This document shows positions 33,041 through 44,959 of a stretch of DNA of 64,000 nt, one piece after another. The stretch lies in contig VTFK01000296.1 in NCBI GenBank assembly GCA_009617715.1, positions 124,001 to 188,000 on the forward strand. The letters are read 5' to 3'. Made by a program: the position numbers and the translations under genes. The notes beneath the pieces were generated by a model, which did no database searches, had not been told where the DNA came from, and saw only the letters and a program-made list of their open reading frames with translations. Source of the DNA: Plectrocnemia conspersa (lineage: Eukaryota > Arthropoda > Insecta > Trichoptera > Polycentropodidae). Within the stretch, counting starts at the first letter, position 1. The number at the start of each line of letters is the position of its first letter.

Positions 33041-35339
33041 CTTATTTATTTATTAATTAATTACGTATATTAAGTTTCGGTCTTTAAAGCATTTTAGAAG
33101 ATGTACCAAAATTTTAACGTTGATCGTTAGCTTTATCCTAAGTAAAATTGATTTGTCTATTAGTTTTCATTACTTATACAATGGCTGCTATGAGTAATGA
33201 TAAACTTAAGACAAAATTATGATAAATATATACACATATAATTTTGATATAATATTATATTATTTTTTTATATAAAATGTTGCCACATATATTTATTATT
33301 GTATATTTATAAGATGGATTTATAAAATCTATATTTTGTGTTATGGGCTGAGACTTTATTTTTGAACGTTTCGGTCTGACTTTTGAGCTAACTTTGGCTT
33401 TGCCTTAATAATTTGAGATGGGACGTAAATTTTACGAATTGTTGGAAACTTTTGATAAATTGAATTTAAAAAATTCACAAGAGCTTATTTCCATCTTCTA
33501 TGTTAAAGTAAAACAAGTATAATACATTAATAAAACACCATATATTACAGCCAATGACCAAAATTAATATATAATACATAAATGAGAACAGTGAATATTT
33601 TCTTGAATAATAAATCAGCAGAATTTAATCTGTAATAAATAATGTCCATTTCACAAACTTTAAACACATTTCTTTAATTAAACATACTATATTTTATTTA
33701 AGTTTGGAGTACAATATTAAATATCATAAGATCTCTTTTATTTTAGATGTATTAAAAAATATATAAGTTCAATTAATATTTATATTATATTATTTCTACT
33801 AGGATAATCATATATAATATCTTAATCATAATTCAGTTTCATATCCTTCTTTTCAGTATTATATTTTGTTGTTGTAGCATTTTATATTATTAATATTCAA
33901 CATTTTTTTATTAAACTGGTTCTATATTTAATTATCCTAGTACATATATTTATTTACATGTATATTGTATATGTTTTTATGAAACTCTAAAATGTACACA
34001 AACAATGATTGGTCATACATTATCAAATTAAATGCTTAGCATTGACGTCAAAGACAAATTAAAAATATCTTTCTATATTTTGTATATGGGAGGTCAACAA
34101 AAAGATATGATTATATAACAAGATTAAAAAAATCCAAAAAATTGCACCTTTGATATTGAAAATTTTGGCTGAAATATTAAAAGTGTAATTTTAATTATAA
34201 TTATAATATTGGATTAATAATGTTTTTAATAACATTTAAGATACTTTTTAAATGGCGGAGAGTATCTTGAATGTTTGAGAAGTATCTCAATTAAAAAAAA
34301 TCTTCCAATACCTCTCTTATACTAAATTGGCAAGAGGTAATTAATATTATATCCGATAACGACAATTGGAGATGTGTTTATGAAACAAATGGCTGATCTC
34401 TCGATTGTGCTTTTATCGATTTACAATAATGAAATGGAGCTCTTCCTATTTTAATTAATAAACAAAAATTTATTAAAATATTTAATGCAAAATTTAAATT
34501 AAAAAAATTTTTGATATAATTATTCCGTTAAAAAATGTACTATGTTTTGGTTTTAAATTAATAATTTGTCTTAAATTATATTGTATTATTATAATTATTA
34601 TATGAATAAATATTTTATATTTTTATTTAAATAAATTATTCATTATTCTTAGCCAAGACTTATACCTAATATTTTCTCAAACCAGATGGTTTTAGTATTA
34701 TTTGCCGACAATAGATAGAGCTAGTAAATATTTTATTTTTTATATACATAATCATTAAAAAAATAAATAAATTTTATTTAAAAGAATAAAAATAATAATA
34801 TATTATTGTATGTTGTACTGTTTACTTTATTAATTTAAACAAATATATCAATAAATATTTAAAAAAATAAACGTAAAAAGCATTGTAACAGCAATAACAA
34901 TAAATATTTTAAAGATTAAATATAAAAAGCTTTGTAGGCAAATCTTTTGCGTAATATATGTTTTTGTAGTCTAATTAAAGAAAATATATTATATTATACC
35001 TTAAACAATAATGTACAAGTATTCCAAATTTATAATAATAACATTTCCCATTTTAGAATTAAATAGTTAATTTTACACTGTCGTGAGGCACGAAATTTAT
35101 TTATAGTCGCAAGTTAAAAATACATTATAATACTCGATAATATCGCTTCAAATTTGCAAACAGTATTTCGAATGGTTTTTGTTACTTATTCAAAGTAAAT
35201 ATATTTACTTAAAAATATTGAACAATGAATAAAAGCTTTTATACTAAAAATAATAATTAATATTATTTTATATGTATATTAAATACATACAATGTTAAAA
35301 TGTATATGTATACTGAAATTGACAAAAAATATATTATAT
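33041..35339. other. Intergenic A+T-rich DNA downstream of GTP cyclohydrolase I
   Basis: Extremely A+T-rich, mostly homopolymer runs and simple motifs. No gene, RNA or repeat copy is supported. Confidence -1.
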
Positions 35340-35545
35340 ATGTTTTAGTGAAATTACATTTTCACTGGCGTCTGTGTGAAATCATATCCGAATACATTTT
35401 TACCAGTAGATATTTATTTATACTAGCGAAAATACAATTTAATTGATATCTATGAAATATCTATGAAACTTAAATTTACTGTGGAGAAACGTCCAACCTA
35501 GTTAGTTGAATAATTTTCATTAGGTCAAGTCTTATATGTAACTTC
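35340..35545 (+). repeat. Composite repeat fragment
   Basis: It contains GTGAAATCATATCCGAATAC, ATTTTTACCAGTAGATATTT and GAATAATTTTCATTAGGTCA. All three are shared with the blocks at 3640-3860, 44960-45095 and 47640-47845. Confidence -1.
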
Positions 35546-36544
35546 TCTGAAAAATACATATTCAGTGTACTATAAATTAAAAAAAAAACTATGTGTAAAA
35601 CAATAAAAAATAATATCCGGAAATGGAGTAGCAATAATGAAATAGCAATATATAATATGAAATGGCATTGTATTCATTATGTTTGTGGCGACCACACATA
35701 TAGATGCTCATGTTTGAAAAGGTCTTATTCTCAAAACTCACGTTAATTTAGTGTGACCAAAATGATCATTCACCCACAAGGAAACAAGACAATACCGTAA
35801 AGGATTGGGACCACACAGCCCTCGTTACGACCAGAAAAAATCCCATAAATAACACAGGTTTTGTTCTTATTGCAAATATTTTCTGTCATTTAGAAAATAT
35901 TTCTTTGTTGCGATACGGTCACGGATATACGACCAATACAATACGACCTTGGACAATGTCCATCAAGCCAATGTCGCTTTCTAAAGGCGTATACCTATTT
36001 TGCTGTACATCTATTGACTGGATGATCGCTGCATAATTGTGATTGGTCAGCAAGATTTGCAGCCCTGGATACTTTTATTTAGAACAGATTTTCTTTAAAT
36101 ATTTAAAATAGATTTTCTTCATTGAAATTTCATCTGTTTTTTATGGAAGTATGTCGAAAGTTAAATCTTCAACAGCCTTGCTCAATCACGTGCAATTTTA
36201 TTTCGACTAATTGCGCTAAAGAATAAATAAATATTCTTTATCACGCCCCTGGCGCCGGAAATGTTTATTGGCGAGAGTTTTATTGCCTTTGTGTTATTTG
36301 ATTCTTATGTAATTATTTTAGCTTGTGTTAAAAAGGTTATCATGAAGGATTATATTGTGTCAGTGATAATCCTTCCATGCGTCTCTATGACAAAGTCTGT
36401 TTTATTTTTATCATAGTTGGCCTAACAATGGGTATATATTTGCCCGCTGTTTATTACTTTAAAAAACCCATAATGTATTGTTTATTAAAATGTTAGAATT
36501 GTAGTAGTGGTTACGTTTAGAAAATCTGAGAATACTTGTAATAA
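35546..36544. other. Intergenic DNA with patches of balanced composition
   Basis: The stretch 35690-36060 is less A+T-rich (GGATTGGGACCACACAGCCC, TACGACCAATACAATACGAC) but has no frame, splice pair or RNA structure I can support. Confidence -1.
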
Positions 36545-36700
36545 TACAATGTTGTTTTAAAATATGCATATGGAATTCGAATCCTCAACATTTAATTGAT
36601 AAACAGCTATGAAAATATTATAGGGGTTTTGCTCTTTATCATTACAAAAGAGCGTGAATAACTTCAGTTAAGAAAAATCCTTGTAGATATAAATATAATA
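36545..36700 (+). repeat. Dispersed repeat family D, copy 2
   Basis: It starts AAATATGCATATGGAATTCG then AATCCTCAAC, with CTTTATCATTACAAAAGAGC and GTGAATAACTTCAG further on, aligned with 7965-8115 in the same orientation. Confidence -1.
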
Positions 36701-37329
36701 CAATATCACACAAAAACGTTGTAACATGGTTACATATTACAATCATAAAACATATAAATAAATATATATTGTAAATTTAATAAAATTTGGAATAATGAAT
36801 GAACTGAAAAAATCATTAATTAAAGACCTTTTTTTTAAATAATTATATTAATAAAATTCACATAAGATTTATTTCATATTTTCATATTTTCTAAGCTTCA
36901 TAACTGCACATTTGTTAACATATATTTAACACAAGGTTTAAGATATATTATCTTATAGGTTTCCTATTAAAACAGATTTGTCACCAAATCAAAAATACGT
37001 TTCACGGCCAGAGAAGTTATTTTTGTTCATCGAGCTAAAAGCTCGCTCAGTTTTAGCGCTGCTAACTACGATTGTTTTTATACAATAATTTACCTGAAAT
37101 TTATATATTAGGATTCGTACTATATATTAAATAGTTTAATCTTTATTAAACCTTAAATCTACTTTTATATTTTAAAATTTAAATATTTTTTTTATTTTGC
37201 TTTTTATTTGCCAAGAAGACGTAACTCTTTTTTCATGTATCCAATGTGTCATTATAATCATAAATAAAACCAACATAATACAATTAAAAAAACACAAAAT
37301 ATGAAATTTAAAAATTAGTTTTAAATTAT

Positions 37330-37440
37330 CAGGTCCAGCTCCTCGTAGCTGTCATTGAACAGATTAACATACAATGCCACCGTATTAAGAATCTGCAATT
37401 TGTAAATTGCCAAATGTGGATTTCGTTCGGAGACTTAAAA
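37330..37440 (-). pseudogene. Short protein-like remnant, unassigned
   Basis: A minus-strand frame between two stop codons reads VSERNPHLAIYKLQILNTVA then LYVNLFNDSYEELDL. The KLQILN-ALY-EE pattern vaguely recalls the exportin-2 (CSE1/CAS) segment around KSQICDNAALY. It is too short and too diverged to trust, has no supporting splice signals, and may be chance or an old retrocopy fragment. Confidence -1.
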
Positions 37441-37567
37441 GTTATTGGCATGCAACAAAAAGTTTATAATGATTTCTGTATCGCTAAAAATATCTAGCTT
37501 TATTATCCTACTTCGCCTGGAATAGATATAAACTCATCCTATATCTTGTATTGCAGTAGCACTTAAT

Positions 37568-37617
37568 CGAAAAGTTGAGCTAAACACCACGTTGCTGTTT
37601 AGCTCAACGACTTTTCG
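37568..37617. other. Short stable hairpin
   Basis: CGAAAAGTTGAGCTAAACA pairs with TGTTTAGCTCAACGACTTTTCG, giving a stem of 13 plus 6 base pairs with a three-base bulge and a loop of about nine bases. Its size is near that of a small pre-miRNA, but it is not a recognised miRNA and could be a tiny foldback element. Confidence -1.
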
Positions 37618-38235
37618 TCAAAAAAAATCTTTTAGTAGTGCTTCATTAATTGCAGATGAAAATTATAATGAGTAAGATGAAACAATGGCAATGGCACAGT
37701 ATATATTTAACTTGGAATAAATAGCTACTACGACGTAAGAGAAAATTCACATCGTCGCTAAGGATTAAGTCCACGTCTTAAGAATGTAAACGTTTATTAT
37801 TTATAGCAGAAATATTAATTATAAATTTAAGCACAGACTTTCGTATATTTTTTTGTCACAAAAGTACATAAATTGTTAATAAAAACCATAATGTAATATA
37901 TTTATATTTATACAATATATATTGAATGGCTAGGCTTCATTTATATCCCGTCAAAGATTTTTTCCACAGACAACCGTTTAACTTTTATAGAAATATTAAA
38001 CATTTTTCATGACCTTTTGATTTATTAGACTTTTAATAACTGACTAAATACACATCTTAAGAACAAACCGTCTGATAAGTTGCATGATCTGCATCCAAAC
38101 GATTACTGCTATGATACTTGTAAGTCCACAAAGAAAGCAAGAGCCAAATGTTCGGGTATAAATCCACAAAAAACTTTTCTGCAATAAATGTAAACTACAT
38201 GAGTCAAGTATATTACGATCTTTTGTAAATTAATA

Positions 38236-38440
38236 TTGACATCGCAGTGGGAACGCTCGTTACCGAGCATTCGTTACCGAGCGTTCAATTTTATTGCTTT
38301 TGACGTGAATTTTTGACTTCTAAGAAGTGATAATTGTTTTTGCGCCCATCTATTGATCAAAATTCGAATTGAATATACTTTAACCAATTGTAATAATATA
38401 GGTTAGGATAGCTATCTTATTTTTAAAACATAGTGTATAT
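38236..38440 (+). repeat. Foldback family A, partial copy with internal duplication
   Basis: CATCGCAGTGGGAACGCTCG is followed by the unit CGTTACCGAGC(A/G)TTC twice, then TTTTATTGCTTTTGACGTGA and GACTTCTAAGAAGTGATAAT. It matches the centre and right arm of 3137-3480. The left arm is lacking. Confidence -1.
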
Positions 38441-38647
38441 CCAAGAAATTAATAAAATACCAAAAATAATCAGTGATTATTAGACAGTTACAGTCGTAGG
38501 TTTAAATGCTACGCCGTTGTGACTGATTAGGTCTATCATGTTGATTCTTTAAATTTTAATTTATATTTTTATTAATTAAATTGAAAAACCTTAATTGAAT
38601 AGATTCAAAATTACCCTAATATGTTTTGTTAATGACTCGTAATTTCA

Positions 38648-38746
38648 TTAATTTGCATCGGTGAACATAGCTGTTTTTGACATTGACCACATCTTATTTA
38701 TCCTTGGCATAACCTCCAGCATCATGTGCACACGCTCGATGTTAAT
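38648..38746 (-). CDS. Candidate terminal exon of an unidentified gene
   Basis: After an acceptor-like TTTGAGATTTCAG (ending 38747) the minus strand reads INIERVHMMLEVMPRINKMW then SMSKTAMFTDAN and a TAA stop. Composition is less A+T-rich than the flanks and the residue mix looks protein-like. No upstream partner exon was found and I do not recognise the family. It may be a degenerate exon or chance. Confidence -1.
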   Translation of the reverse strand: MNIERVHMMLEVMPRINKMWSMSKTAMFTDAN

Positions 38747-38899
38747 CTGAAATCTCAAACACTTAACAATATGTATGTGTGTGCCACAAGTGTTCACTCG
38801 TACGAAAAATATCAATTTTTCGCTCAAGCAACTTTTGCGCATTATAAGAAGCGATGGAACATGTGCTGATTTTTTCTCTTTCAATTTATTTGTCGTTTT

Positions 38900-39070
38900 T
38901 AAAATGTCTTATAACTTTGGCCGTAGACTCTACGGCGTAGAAGGAGTAAACCCCAAGGACGTCTAGCTTTTGGCGACCTTCCGCCAGACGAAAATTCATG
39001 GGAATATCAAGTCTTGAAGCGAATACACAGCGTAGCCGACGCGCCGATGAGTTAAAATTATCCGCAGTTA
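38900..39070. other. Balanced-composition patch
   Basis: It contains CCGTAGACTCTACGGCGTAG (a small inverted repeat), GGCGACCTTCCGCCAGACG and CGTAGCCGACGCGCCGATGA. The short plus-strand frame ending at 38966 has no domain. It may be an old transposon end or a regulatory site. Confidence -1.
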
Positions 39071-39633
39071 CTCTCTAGCTAAATTTCAAAAGTTTATTTT
39101 AGAATACAACTTTAAAACGTATTGCGTCGTTTATTATCCTGCTTATTGACGCTTACGAATATTTATTATATTAACAGGAAATGAGGCAGCTAAAATAATA
39201 TATGAATTAAACTATTATTCAATATTTTTATAATAGGTATGATGTATGCAATTATTAAGGCAATACTCTGAGCTACTTTCTGATGACTGAATGGCTCACA
39301 GATTGAATCTAAAGATTTTATGGCAAAGCCCGGATCCCGGACTCCGCTTAACCGTGCTTTTCCTTATCAATTGGAGCTCATGAAAAAATATGATTTGTAC
39401 AAAATTCCATTTATAAAAAAAGTGTTTGCTAACGGTCAATGAAAGAACTGTGTAAATAGTGTTTTTTAATTGGTTCTAACAGTATTTTTATTCAAAGAGT
39501 TCATCTACAGGAATTTGCCCTAAGCTGCAAAACAGTTTCATTGTAAATTTGTTAGCGACATTTTTATGACACAATTTTCATGTCGGTTGTTTTACTTACA
39601 TTTTAAAATGAAAATGCGCAATTTAAAACTAAA

Positions 39634-39885
39634 TAGCTTAGTTCGTAACGTCTCAGATTAGTTACTCAAAGGTTGCGGGTTCGATCCCCGGCAGCGGCAC
39701 TCGAATTTTTATTTTATAAAAAATGCAAGATTATTACAAAAAATGTGGTTAATACTTGCTTGTAGGTATTCATTATATCTGATTGACTTAATCAGTTGGT
39801 ACAGATTTACCCCGCTGTAACGCATTTGGTTTACGCCTGTCAAGTTACAACAGAAGATTTAATAAAAAAATAAAATAAAATATAA
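39634..39885 (+). mobile_element. tRNA-derived SINE, family C (best-preserved copy)
   Basis: The head resembles a tRNA, with A box TAGCTTAGTTCGTAACG (from 39634) and B box GGTTCGATCCC (39678-39688), then CCGGCAGCGGCACTCGAATT. The body has TTGACTTAATCAGTTGGTAC, and the 3' module is TTTACCCCGCTGTAACGCAT, then TTACGCCTGTCAAGTTACAA, with an A-rich tail. Polymerase III promoter boxes of this kind define tRNA-derived SINEs. The rest of the element cannot fold into a full tRNA, so it is not a tRNA gene. Confidence -1.
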
Positions 39886-40654
39886 TTGCACTATAAATTT
39901 AATACTTTGCACTATAAATTTAAGTATTACTTTTATAGTGCAAAGTATCAAATTTACAGCAGAAACTATTTCAACTTAAAGTGCAAATAATTTACACCCT
40001 TTTTTATTCGACTTATTTTTTTTGAGTCAACGTAAAGGTTATTGCTCGAATATTTGTTTATATTACCTCGAATGAAATTTGTAAAAATCTGAAAATAAAA
40101 CAATTTGCATACTTAAGCAACACAGGTGATTGTTTTCTCTCTCAATATATTCCACAACAATTCCGCTCCAAAATCCACAGTATGCCAAACAATGAGACGC
40201 TTCTTCTAAACAGAAAAATGCTTTCACCCCTTCGAAAATCATTTGTAAATAGAATATTTATCAGCCGTATATATTACGGCCGAAATTCGCGGAATTCGTT
40301 CGTGGAACGAAACAAAATGTTGGAAAAACCCACTTTTTATTATCGTTTAACATTTATATCAAAAACAAGTGTGCATTGTAATTTTTTATAAAGTTTGTAT
40401 TTTTTATTATCAAATTAATTTGTGGTTTCACTTTAACAACATTTAAAAAATAAAAATTCAAAATAAAATCAAATTTTTAAATCTACAAAAAAATAATAAA
40501 CAATCAATTTCCTATTGTACAGAATCAATCAATATCTTATATTTTATTAATAATGACTAGTTCTTAGGCATAATTGTAGATAATGCAATTTGAAAAGGTG
40601 TCTCTAATTGAATGCGATTTCTACTTTTGATTTTTATTGACATTTATTCAAAAA
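39886..40654. other. Intergenic DNA, small local repeats only
   Basis: TTGCACTATAAATTTAA is present as a direct pair with an inverted TTATAGTGCAAAGTAT near 39893-39950. A 69-residue plus frame at 40182-40391 has no recognisable domain. Confidence -1.
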
Positions 40655-40770
40655 TATTAATAGCTCTTTCACTCAATTCCGTCTGATAAAAATCCAAAAA
40701 CACCCACTTTTACTATTAATAGCTCTTTCACTCAATTCCGTATAATAAAGGTCAAAAAAACACCCAATGA
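40655..40770 (+). repeat. 59-bp tandem duplication
   Basis: TATTAATAGCTCTTTCACTC begins at 40655 and again at 40714, each followed by AATTCCGT, ATAAA and AAAAACACCCA. There are two copies of about 59 bases. Confidence -1.
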
Positions 40771-40964
40771 TTCATCCTCAAATATTTTATAAAAGTAAAC
40801 TTGCATGATGACTCAATTTACTAAGATACTTCGTTGTCTCGCTTGTTCGTGAAGCGGCAATGCTCGTTTCAAGGTTTTTCGTCTGGATCACATTTTGCAT
40901 AAAAAAATAAGAAAAATATTTGATATCACAGTAGCTGGTTGTTAACTCCTATTATACGATTGTA

Positions 40965-41240
40965 TTGGTTCAGTGTGCGTGTTTTTTGGATAAAAAGTGA
41001 GAGCTGTTGCGTACGTTGTTCAGAGATTCAGCCGTAAGGAGTTATAGCAAAAAATTCATCAGCGTATTGTCCAGCATCACCACGAACGGTCTTTCAACTC
41101 GATACTCCAGCAAAGACTCTTCAATTATTTCAGCTATTTCGACTACATTACCCAATAGTGGCAGATACAGTTTTATATATATATATATATGTGTCAATTG
41201 ATATATGCTTTTCCAAACTTTTCCAAAGTCACATCTCAAA
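40965..41240. other. Balanced-composition segment with overlapping frames
   Basis: An initiator-like TTCAGTGTGCG near 40970 precedes a less A+T-rich segment and a donor-like GCCGTAAGG at 41035. A minus-strand frame (41239-41042) ends in LEYRVERPFVVMLDN and vaguely resembles a serpin C-terminus, but it lacks the following FMGRV-type motif. Neither reading is firm enough for a gene call. Confidence -1.
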
Positions 41241-42304
41241 TATATTGCATTTGGGATATAAGTAAATAAATTTGATATTGAATTGCCTGTAGATGAATTA
41301 TCACTTTACAGATAATTTTATTTATAACATATTTTCTATCATAAACACCTTTAATTAAAAAATAATAATTAAAAATCGAAAAGTTGTTTATATGTATATT
41401 GCAATCTATTACATAATTGAAATGAAATGGTGAGTGATGCTGAACGGATATATAAAAAAAATAAATATTTTCATCAGTAGTTACAATACTTATTTCGAAA
41501 GAAGTGAACCTTGATAGAAAAATATAATAGCTACATGTTTTATGAATGCGTAGATTATTTCCGTTGCTGGTGAATTCCGGTTAATTCTAGTAATGCAACG
41601 ATCATATACATAAGTCAAAGGGTAAGAGACTGCTTTGTTAAACACACATTTTTATATAGATTTCAAAAATTTAATTTGCATGATATTGTTTATTTTAAAA
41701 TACTGTTAGTCTTTTATGATCTTTTTAAAATAAATATAATTTGATACTCATCCGACTCTGATATATTTTCATTGGTGTCAAAGACTGTTGATCTGTCTTG
41801 GATTATAAGCAACTATTGTTTTGTGGCGGCCGACATGTGTCACACAGACAAGAAAAATGCGTCATCGTTTATCCCAGTGAAATTTAAAATCTACGTCAGA
41901 AAAGACAAGTTAAACCAGGAAGTTTGATCCGCACTGTCGCAGATAAGATGTCCGAAGAATGGCGAGTGAATTGATTTTTTATTAAATATAATTTAGAACG
42001 CAAAAAACATTGATTTAATAATAACTGTAAAGATTGATATGCAAAATATTTATTAAAATTCTGCAAGTCTACATTAGCAAAGACTCCAAACGCTGTTGTA
42101 CTACTGCATTCATAGCAAAAATGAACAGGCTGAAGTATTTGATAACATATATTAAATAATACAGTACCCCAAATTGTACTCAGCAAGAAAGTATTTTACT
42201 TAATTAAAAAGCTAGAAGGCGAAGTACAGGGTCACGTAATTCAAAAGGACACATACGAAATCTTTTAGTTGTTAATGACACTTAAACAAAACACAACAAG
42301 AGGG

Positions 42305-42610
42305 ACAGAATTTGTCCATTTTATGTCGCTGCTTCAGCAACATTGCGCATTCGCCTTTTAAAAGTTTTTTTATGATACATTGTTGCAGCCGCAGCGTGAT
42401 ACGTGACTTTGCCACTCGCCACTAATTGGAAGATAGTCAGCGAAGAAAGGCTTCTTTTGATGGACATTGAACAATCGTAGGATGCTGGCTGAGTGACGTC
42501 AGAGGTTAAATTGGCGTAATTAGCGATCGCAAATGGGGAACATATCTGAAAAGAGCCATGATTGAACCCCCGTCGATGCCGTCGCCGGGGGTTGATTACC
42601 CCCATTATTG
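42305..42610. other. G+C-balanced segment containing a CRE site
   Basis: TGACGTCA, the palindromic cAMP-response/CREB site, lies at about 42494-42501, close to GCTGGCTGAG and AGCGATCGCAAATGG. The segment ends in CGCCGGGGGTTGATTACCCC. A 94-residue minus frame covers it but has no domain. It may be a promoter or enhancer; no partner exon was identified. Confidence -1.
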
Positions 42611-43350
42611 CTAATTTGATCTTATTTACTGATGATCAACGAAAATATTATGTTGATATTTATCCGAGACTTATTTCTTAAATAACCTCGTAACAGTTTA
42701 TTTTTAGGATTTAACATTAGCTATTGTATGTTAAAGAGCACGGGTATCTATCGTTAATATTGTATATGAAATCATAATCATTATCATATACACAGTCCCA
42801 TACCCCAAAATATTTTTATCTTCCAATTGAATGACTTTATTCACGTGATACAATTACCTCAACTTGTGTCTACCAACTTGAACTCTTAAATTATTTATAA
42901 AGTGTGTGGATAAACCGCGTTCTTCATTATTCGCCTTTGTTCCACTGAACAAAAACATTATTAACGCTCAGGGCATAAAATATGTCGCAGCTCTCAGGAA
43001 CGCCATTTCACTATCATTTTAAACGGGACACCGTTTTGGGTAAAAATATTTTTTGTAAATAAAATTTCAGCATTTTACTACTTTTCATTATTAAATTATT
43101 TAATGATGTGAACGTTAAGAATGAAACGGACCATTTCTGCCTGAATTTTACACCCACTAAAAATTCACTTCGGTATAAAACAAAATAAATGTGCATAAAT
43201 TTTGTAAATTGAATAAGAAATTTGCGTATTTATGCACTCGATCAATTTATTTATAAAAGCTCGATGTAATAATTTTATTTTATATGTGCGTTTCGGTACA
43301 ATATTTATTTTATTTTTACCCTTACCATTGTGCCATATTGTATTATATTG

Positions 43351-43400
43351 CAGGGCTTCTCAAACTTTTTTTAAATCTGAGGCCGACTTGAAAGTATAAA
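43351..43400 (+). mobile_element. hAT-like transposon end
   Basis: CAGGGCTTCTCAAACTTTTT followed by TTAAATCTGAGGCCGACTTG closely follows the CAGGGnTTCCCAAACTTTTT pattern of hAT-superfamily termini. The opposite end and any transposase are not visible, and a LINE fragment follows within about 80 bases. Confidence -1.
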
Positions 43401-43469
43401 ATAAAATATGATTTGATATATTTTTTCATAAACATATAATATTATTTAAAAAAAAATTATACCTAACAA

Positions 43470-44556
43470 TAATGAAATATTGAATGTAAAATCTATTGAA
43501 TTTAAATCAATATCCTTAGAAGAAATTCACAACATAATTTGTAAATTAAATAAAAGAGCCAGTACTGTTGAAGTAGATGTAAATATAATTAAGGAAACTT
43601 GAGTAACACTTGCAACAAAATTACATTATTTAGTAAATAAACCACTTTTGGAAATAGAAATACCTGTTAATTTAAAAATTGCAATTATTATACATATACC
43701 TTAAATAAAAATATAGTAAAATAAAAGATAAGTCCAACTAACATATTGCCTTGTATTATATAGAAAAGGTGATGGAAGAAGTAGTTATCAAACAATTAAA
43801 GGATTTTATTATTTCTCAAAACATGTTATGTGAACAATCGGGATTTAGAGAAAAATCATTCCAGTGAGACTGCATTACAAGTAGTTATAAATGATTGCTT
43901 GTTAGCCAAGGATACAAACAAAATCATTAGAGCAGTTTTCTTGGATTACAAGAGAGCTTTCGAAACAATAGACATAATAATAATGTTGAGGAAATTAGAG
44001 AATTTCGGTATAAGTGAAATAGTTTTAAGATGGTTAAATAATTATTTAAGAAGAGAATAAATTATGTGTATTTCAAAGACAAAATAACAAATATCTTGCG
44101 GTGTACTACAGCGGTCTAAGCTGAGACCATTGCTGTTTATATTATAAATAATTAATATAATAAATGAAATAAAAAAAATTATAATATATATATATATGCA
44201 AATATAAATCGGAATAATGATAAGTATATCGAAGGTATATCCGTATCGTGTGATTTAGAGCTAGTAGTAGAGGCGTAAACCTAAAATTTCTATCTCTTTC
44301 GAAATCATGAATAATGGTGAAATGAATAGCTCTCAAACTGACTGTGTTAACGCAAATAAAGTATAGGACAATCTGCAAAAAATTTGGGTTTCATAAATGA
44401 AATAAAGTAACACCTTCGTAAATTAATAAATAAATTATAATAGTAAGTCTTTTTTATTTTATTTTTATGTTTATATTATGTAATATGTATATGTTTAAAA
44501 TTTGTTTAGTGTATAAATTTGTTATATTAGCTAAATAAATAAATAAATAAATAATA
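43470..44556 (+). pseudogene. Degenerate non-LTR retrotransposon (reverse transcriptase fragment)
   Basis: Reverse-transcriptase motifs appear in order but broken by stops and frame shifts: SLEEIHNIICKLNKRAST at about 43505, a block upstream of EKVMEEVVIKQLKDF at about 43765, then an open stretch (43830-44060) with ETALQVVINDCLLAK and LDYKRAFETIDIIIMLRKLE, ending LRWLNNYLRRE. The DYKRAFETID block is the palm A motif (normally D-FKRAFDTVDH) of jockey/R1/CR1-type LINEs. Weak traces of the next block follow near 44100-44220. An (AAAT)n tail at 44533-44556 fits a LINE 3' end. The element is 5'-truncated and inactive. Confidence -1.
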
Positions 44557-44564
44557 ATATGTAC

Positions 44565-44700
44565 GGCCTAGTTCGATTTAAATTAATCATCACGATATTT
44601 ATCCGTGAGATTAGGAAAATATAGGAAAAGATATTTAGAATTTTAACTATATATTGATAACTAATTTCGTCTCTCAGACACGATATAAATTAAAAAACAC
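44565..44700 (-). mobile_element. SINE family C body fragment, reverse orientation
   Basis: Plus-strand pieces GTTCGATTTAAATTAATCAT, ATTTATCCGTGAGATTAGG and GAAAATATAGGAAAAG match, in reverse complement, the body of the 51290 and 59930 copies. The head-proximal part carries GTCTCTCAGACACGAT. Confidence -1.
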
Positions 44701-44849
44701 AAATGTTATTATATAAATATTTAATAGTGTCAAAAATATTAATTTGGCATGAGAATGACTTTATTAAAAAATGAAGTATATGTCTGCAAAAAAATCTAGG
44801 ATTGCTAGCGACTGCTTGGGCTTTTTTCTAATAATAGCGCATTTTTTTA

Positions 44850-44945
44850 TAAATAAATATTCGAGTTCTGCTGCCGGGGCTCGAGCCCGCAACCCCAGAG
44901 TTACTTGTCTAAGACGTTAAGGATTACGCTATTCCGTCCTAAGAT
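44850..44945 (-). mobile_element. tRNA-like SINE head, reverse orientation
   Basis: On the minus strand it reads GGACGGAATAGCGTAATCCT, TAACGTCTTAGACAAGTAAC, then the B-box region GGTTGCGGGCTCGAGCCCCG and GCAGCAGAACTCGAATATTT. This aligns with the head of 39634-39720. It appears truncated after the head. Confidence -1.
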
Positions 44946-44959
44946 AAAAAACTATATAT

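Noticed and set aside
39634..39710. tRNA gene
   Set aside because: A and B boxes are present but the sequence does not close into a full cloverleaf with an acceptor stem, and it is repeated with a common non-tRNA body. It is a SINE head.
41042..41239. Minus-strand frame ending LEYRVERPFVVMLDN considered as a serpin C-terminus
   Set aside because: It lacks the conserved FMGRV-type strand after the RPF motif and has a poor acceptor. The resemblance is too short.
41896..42186. Minus-strand 96-residue frame considered as an insect odorant-receptor fragment
   Set aside because: The spacing of SS, hydrophobic and Arg-Ser positions was only loosely receptor-like and no diagnostic C-terminal motif follows. 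Composition is that of random A+T-rich DNA.
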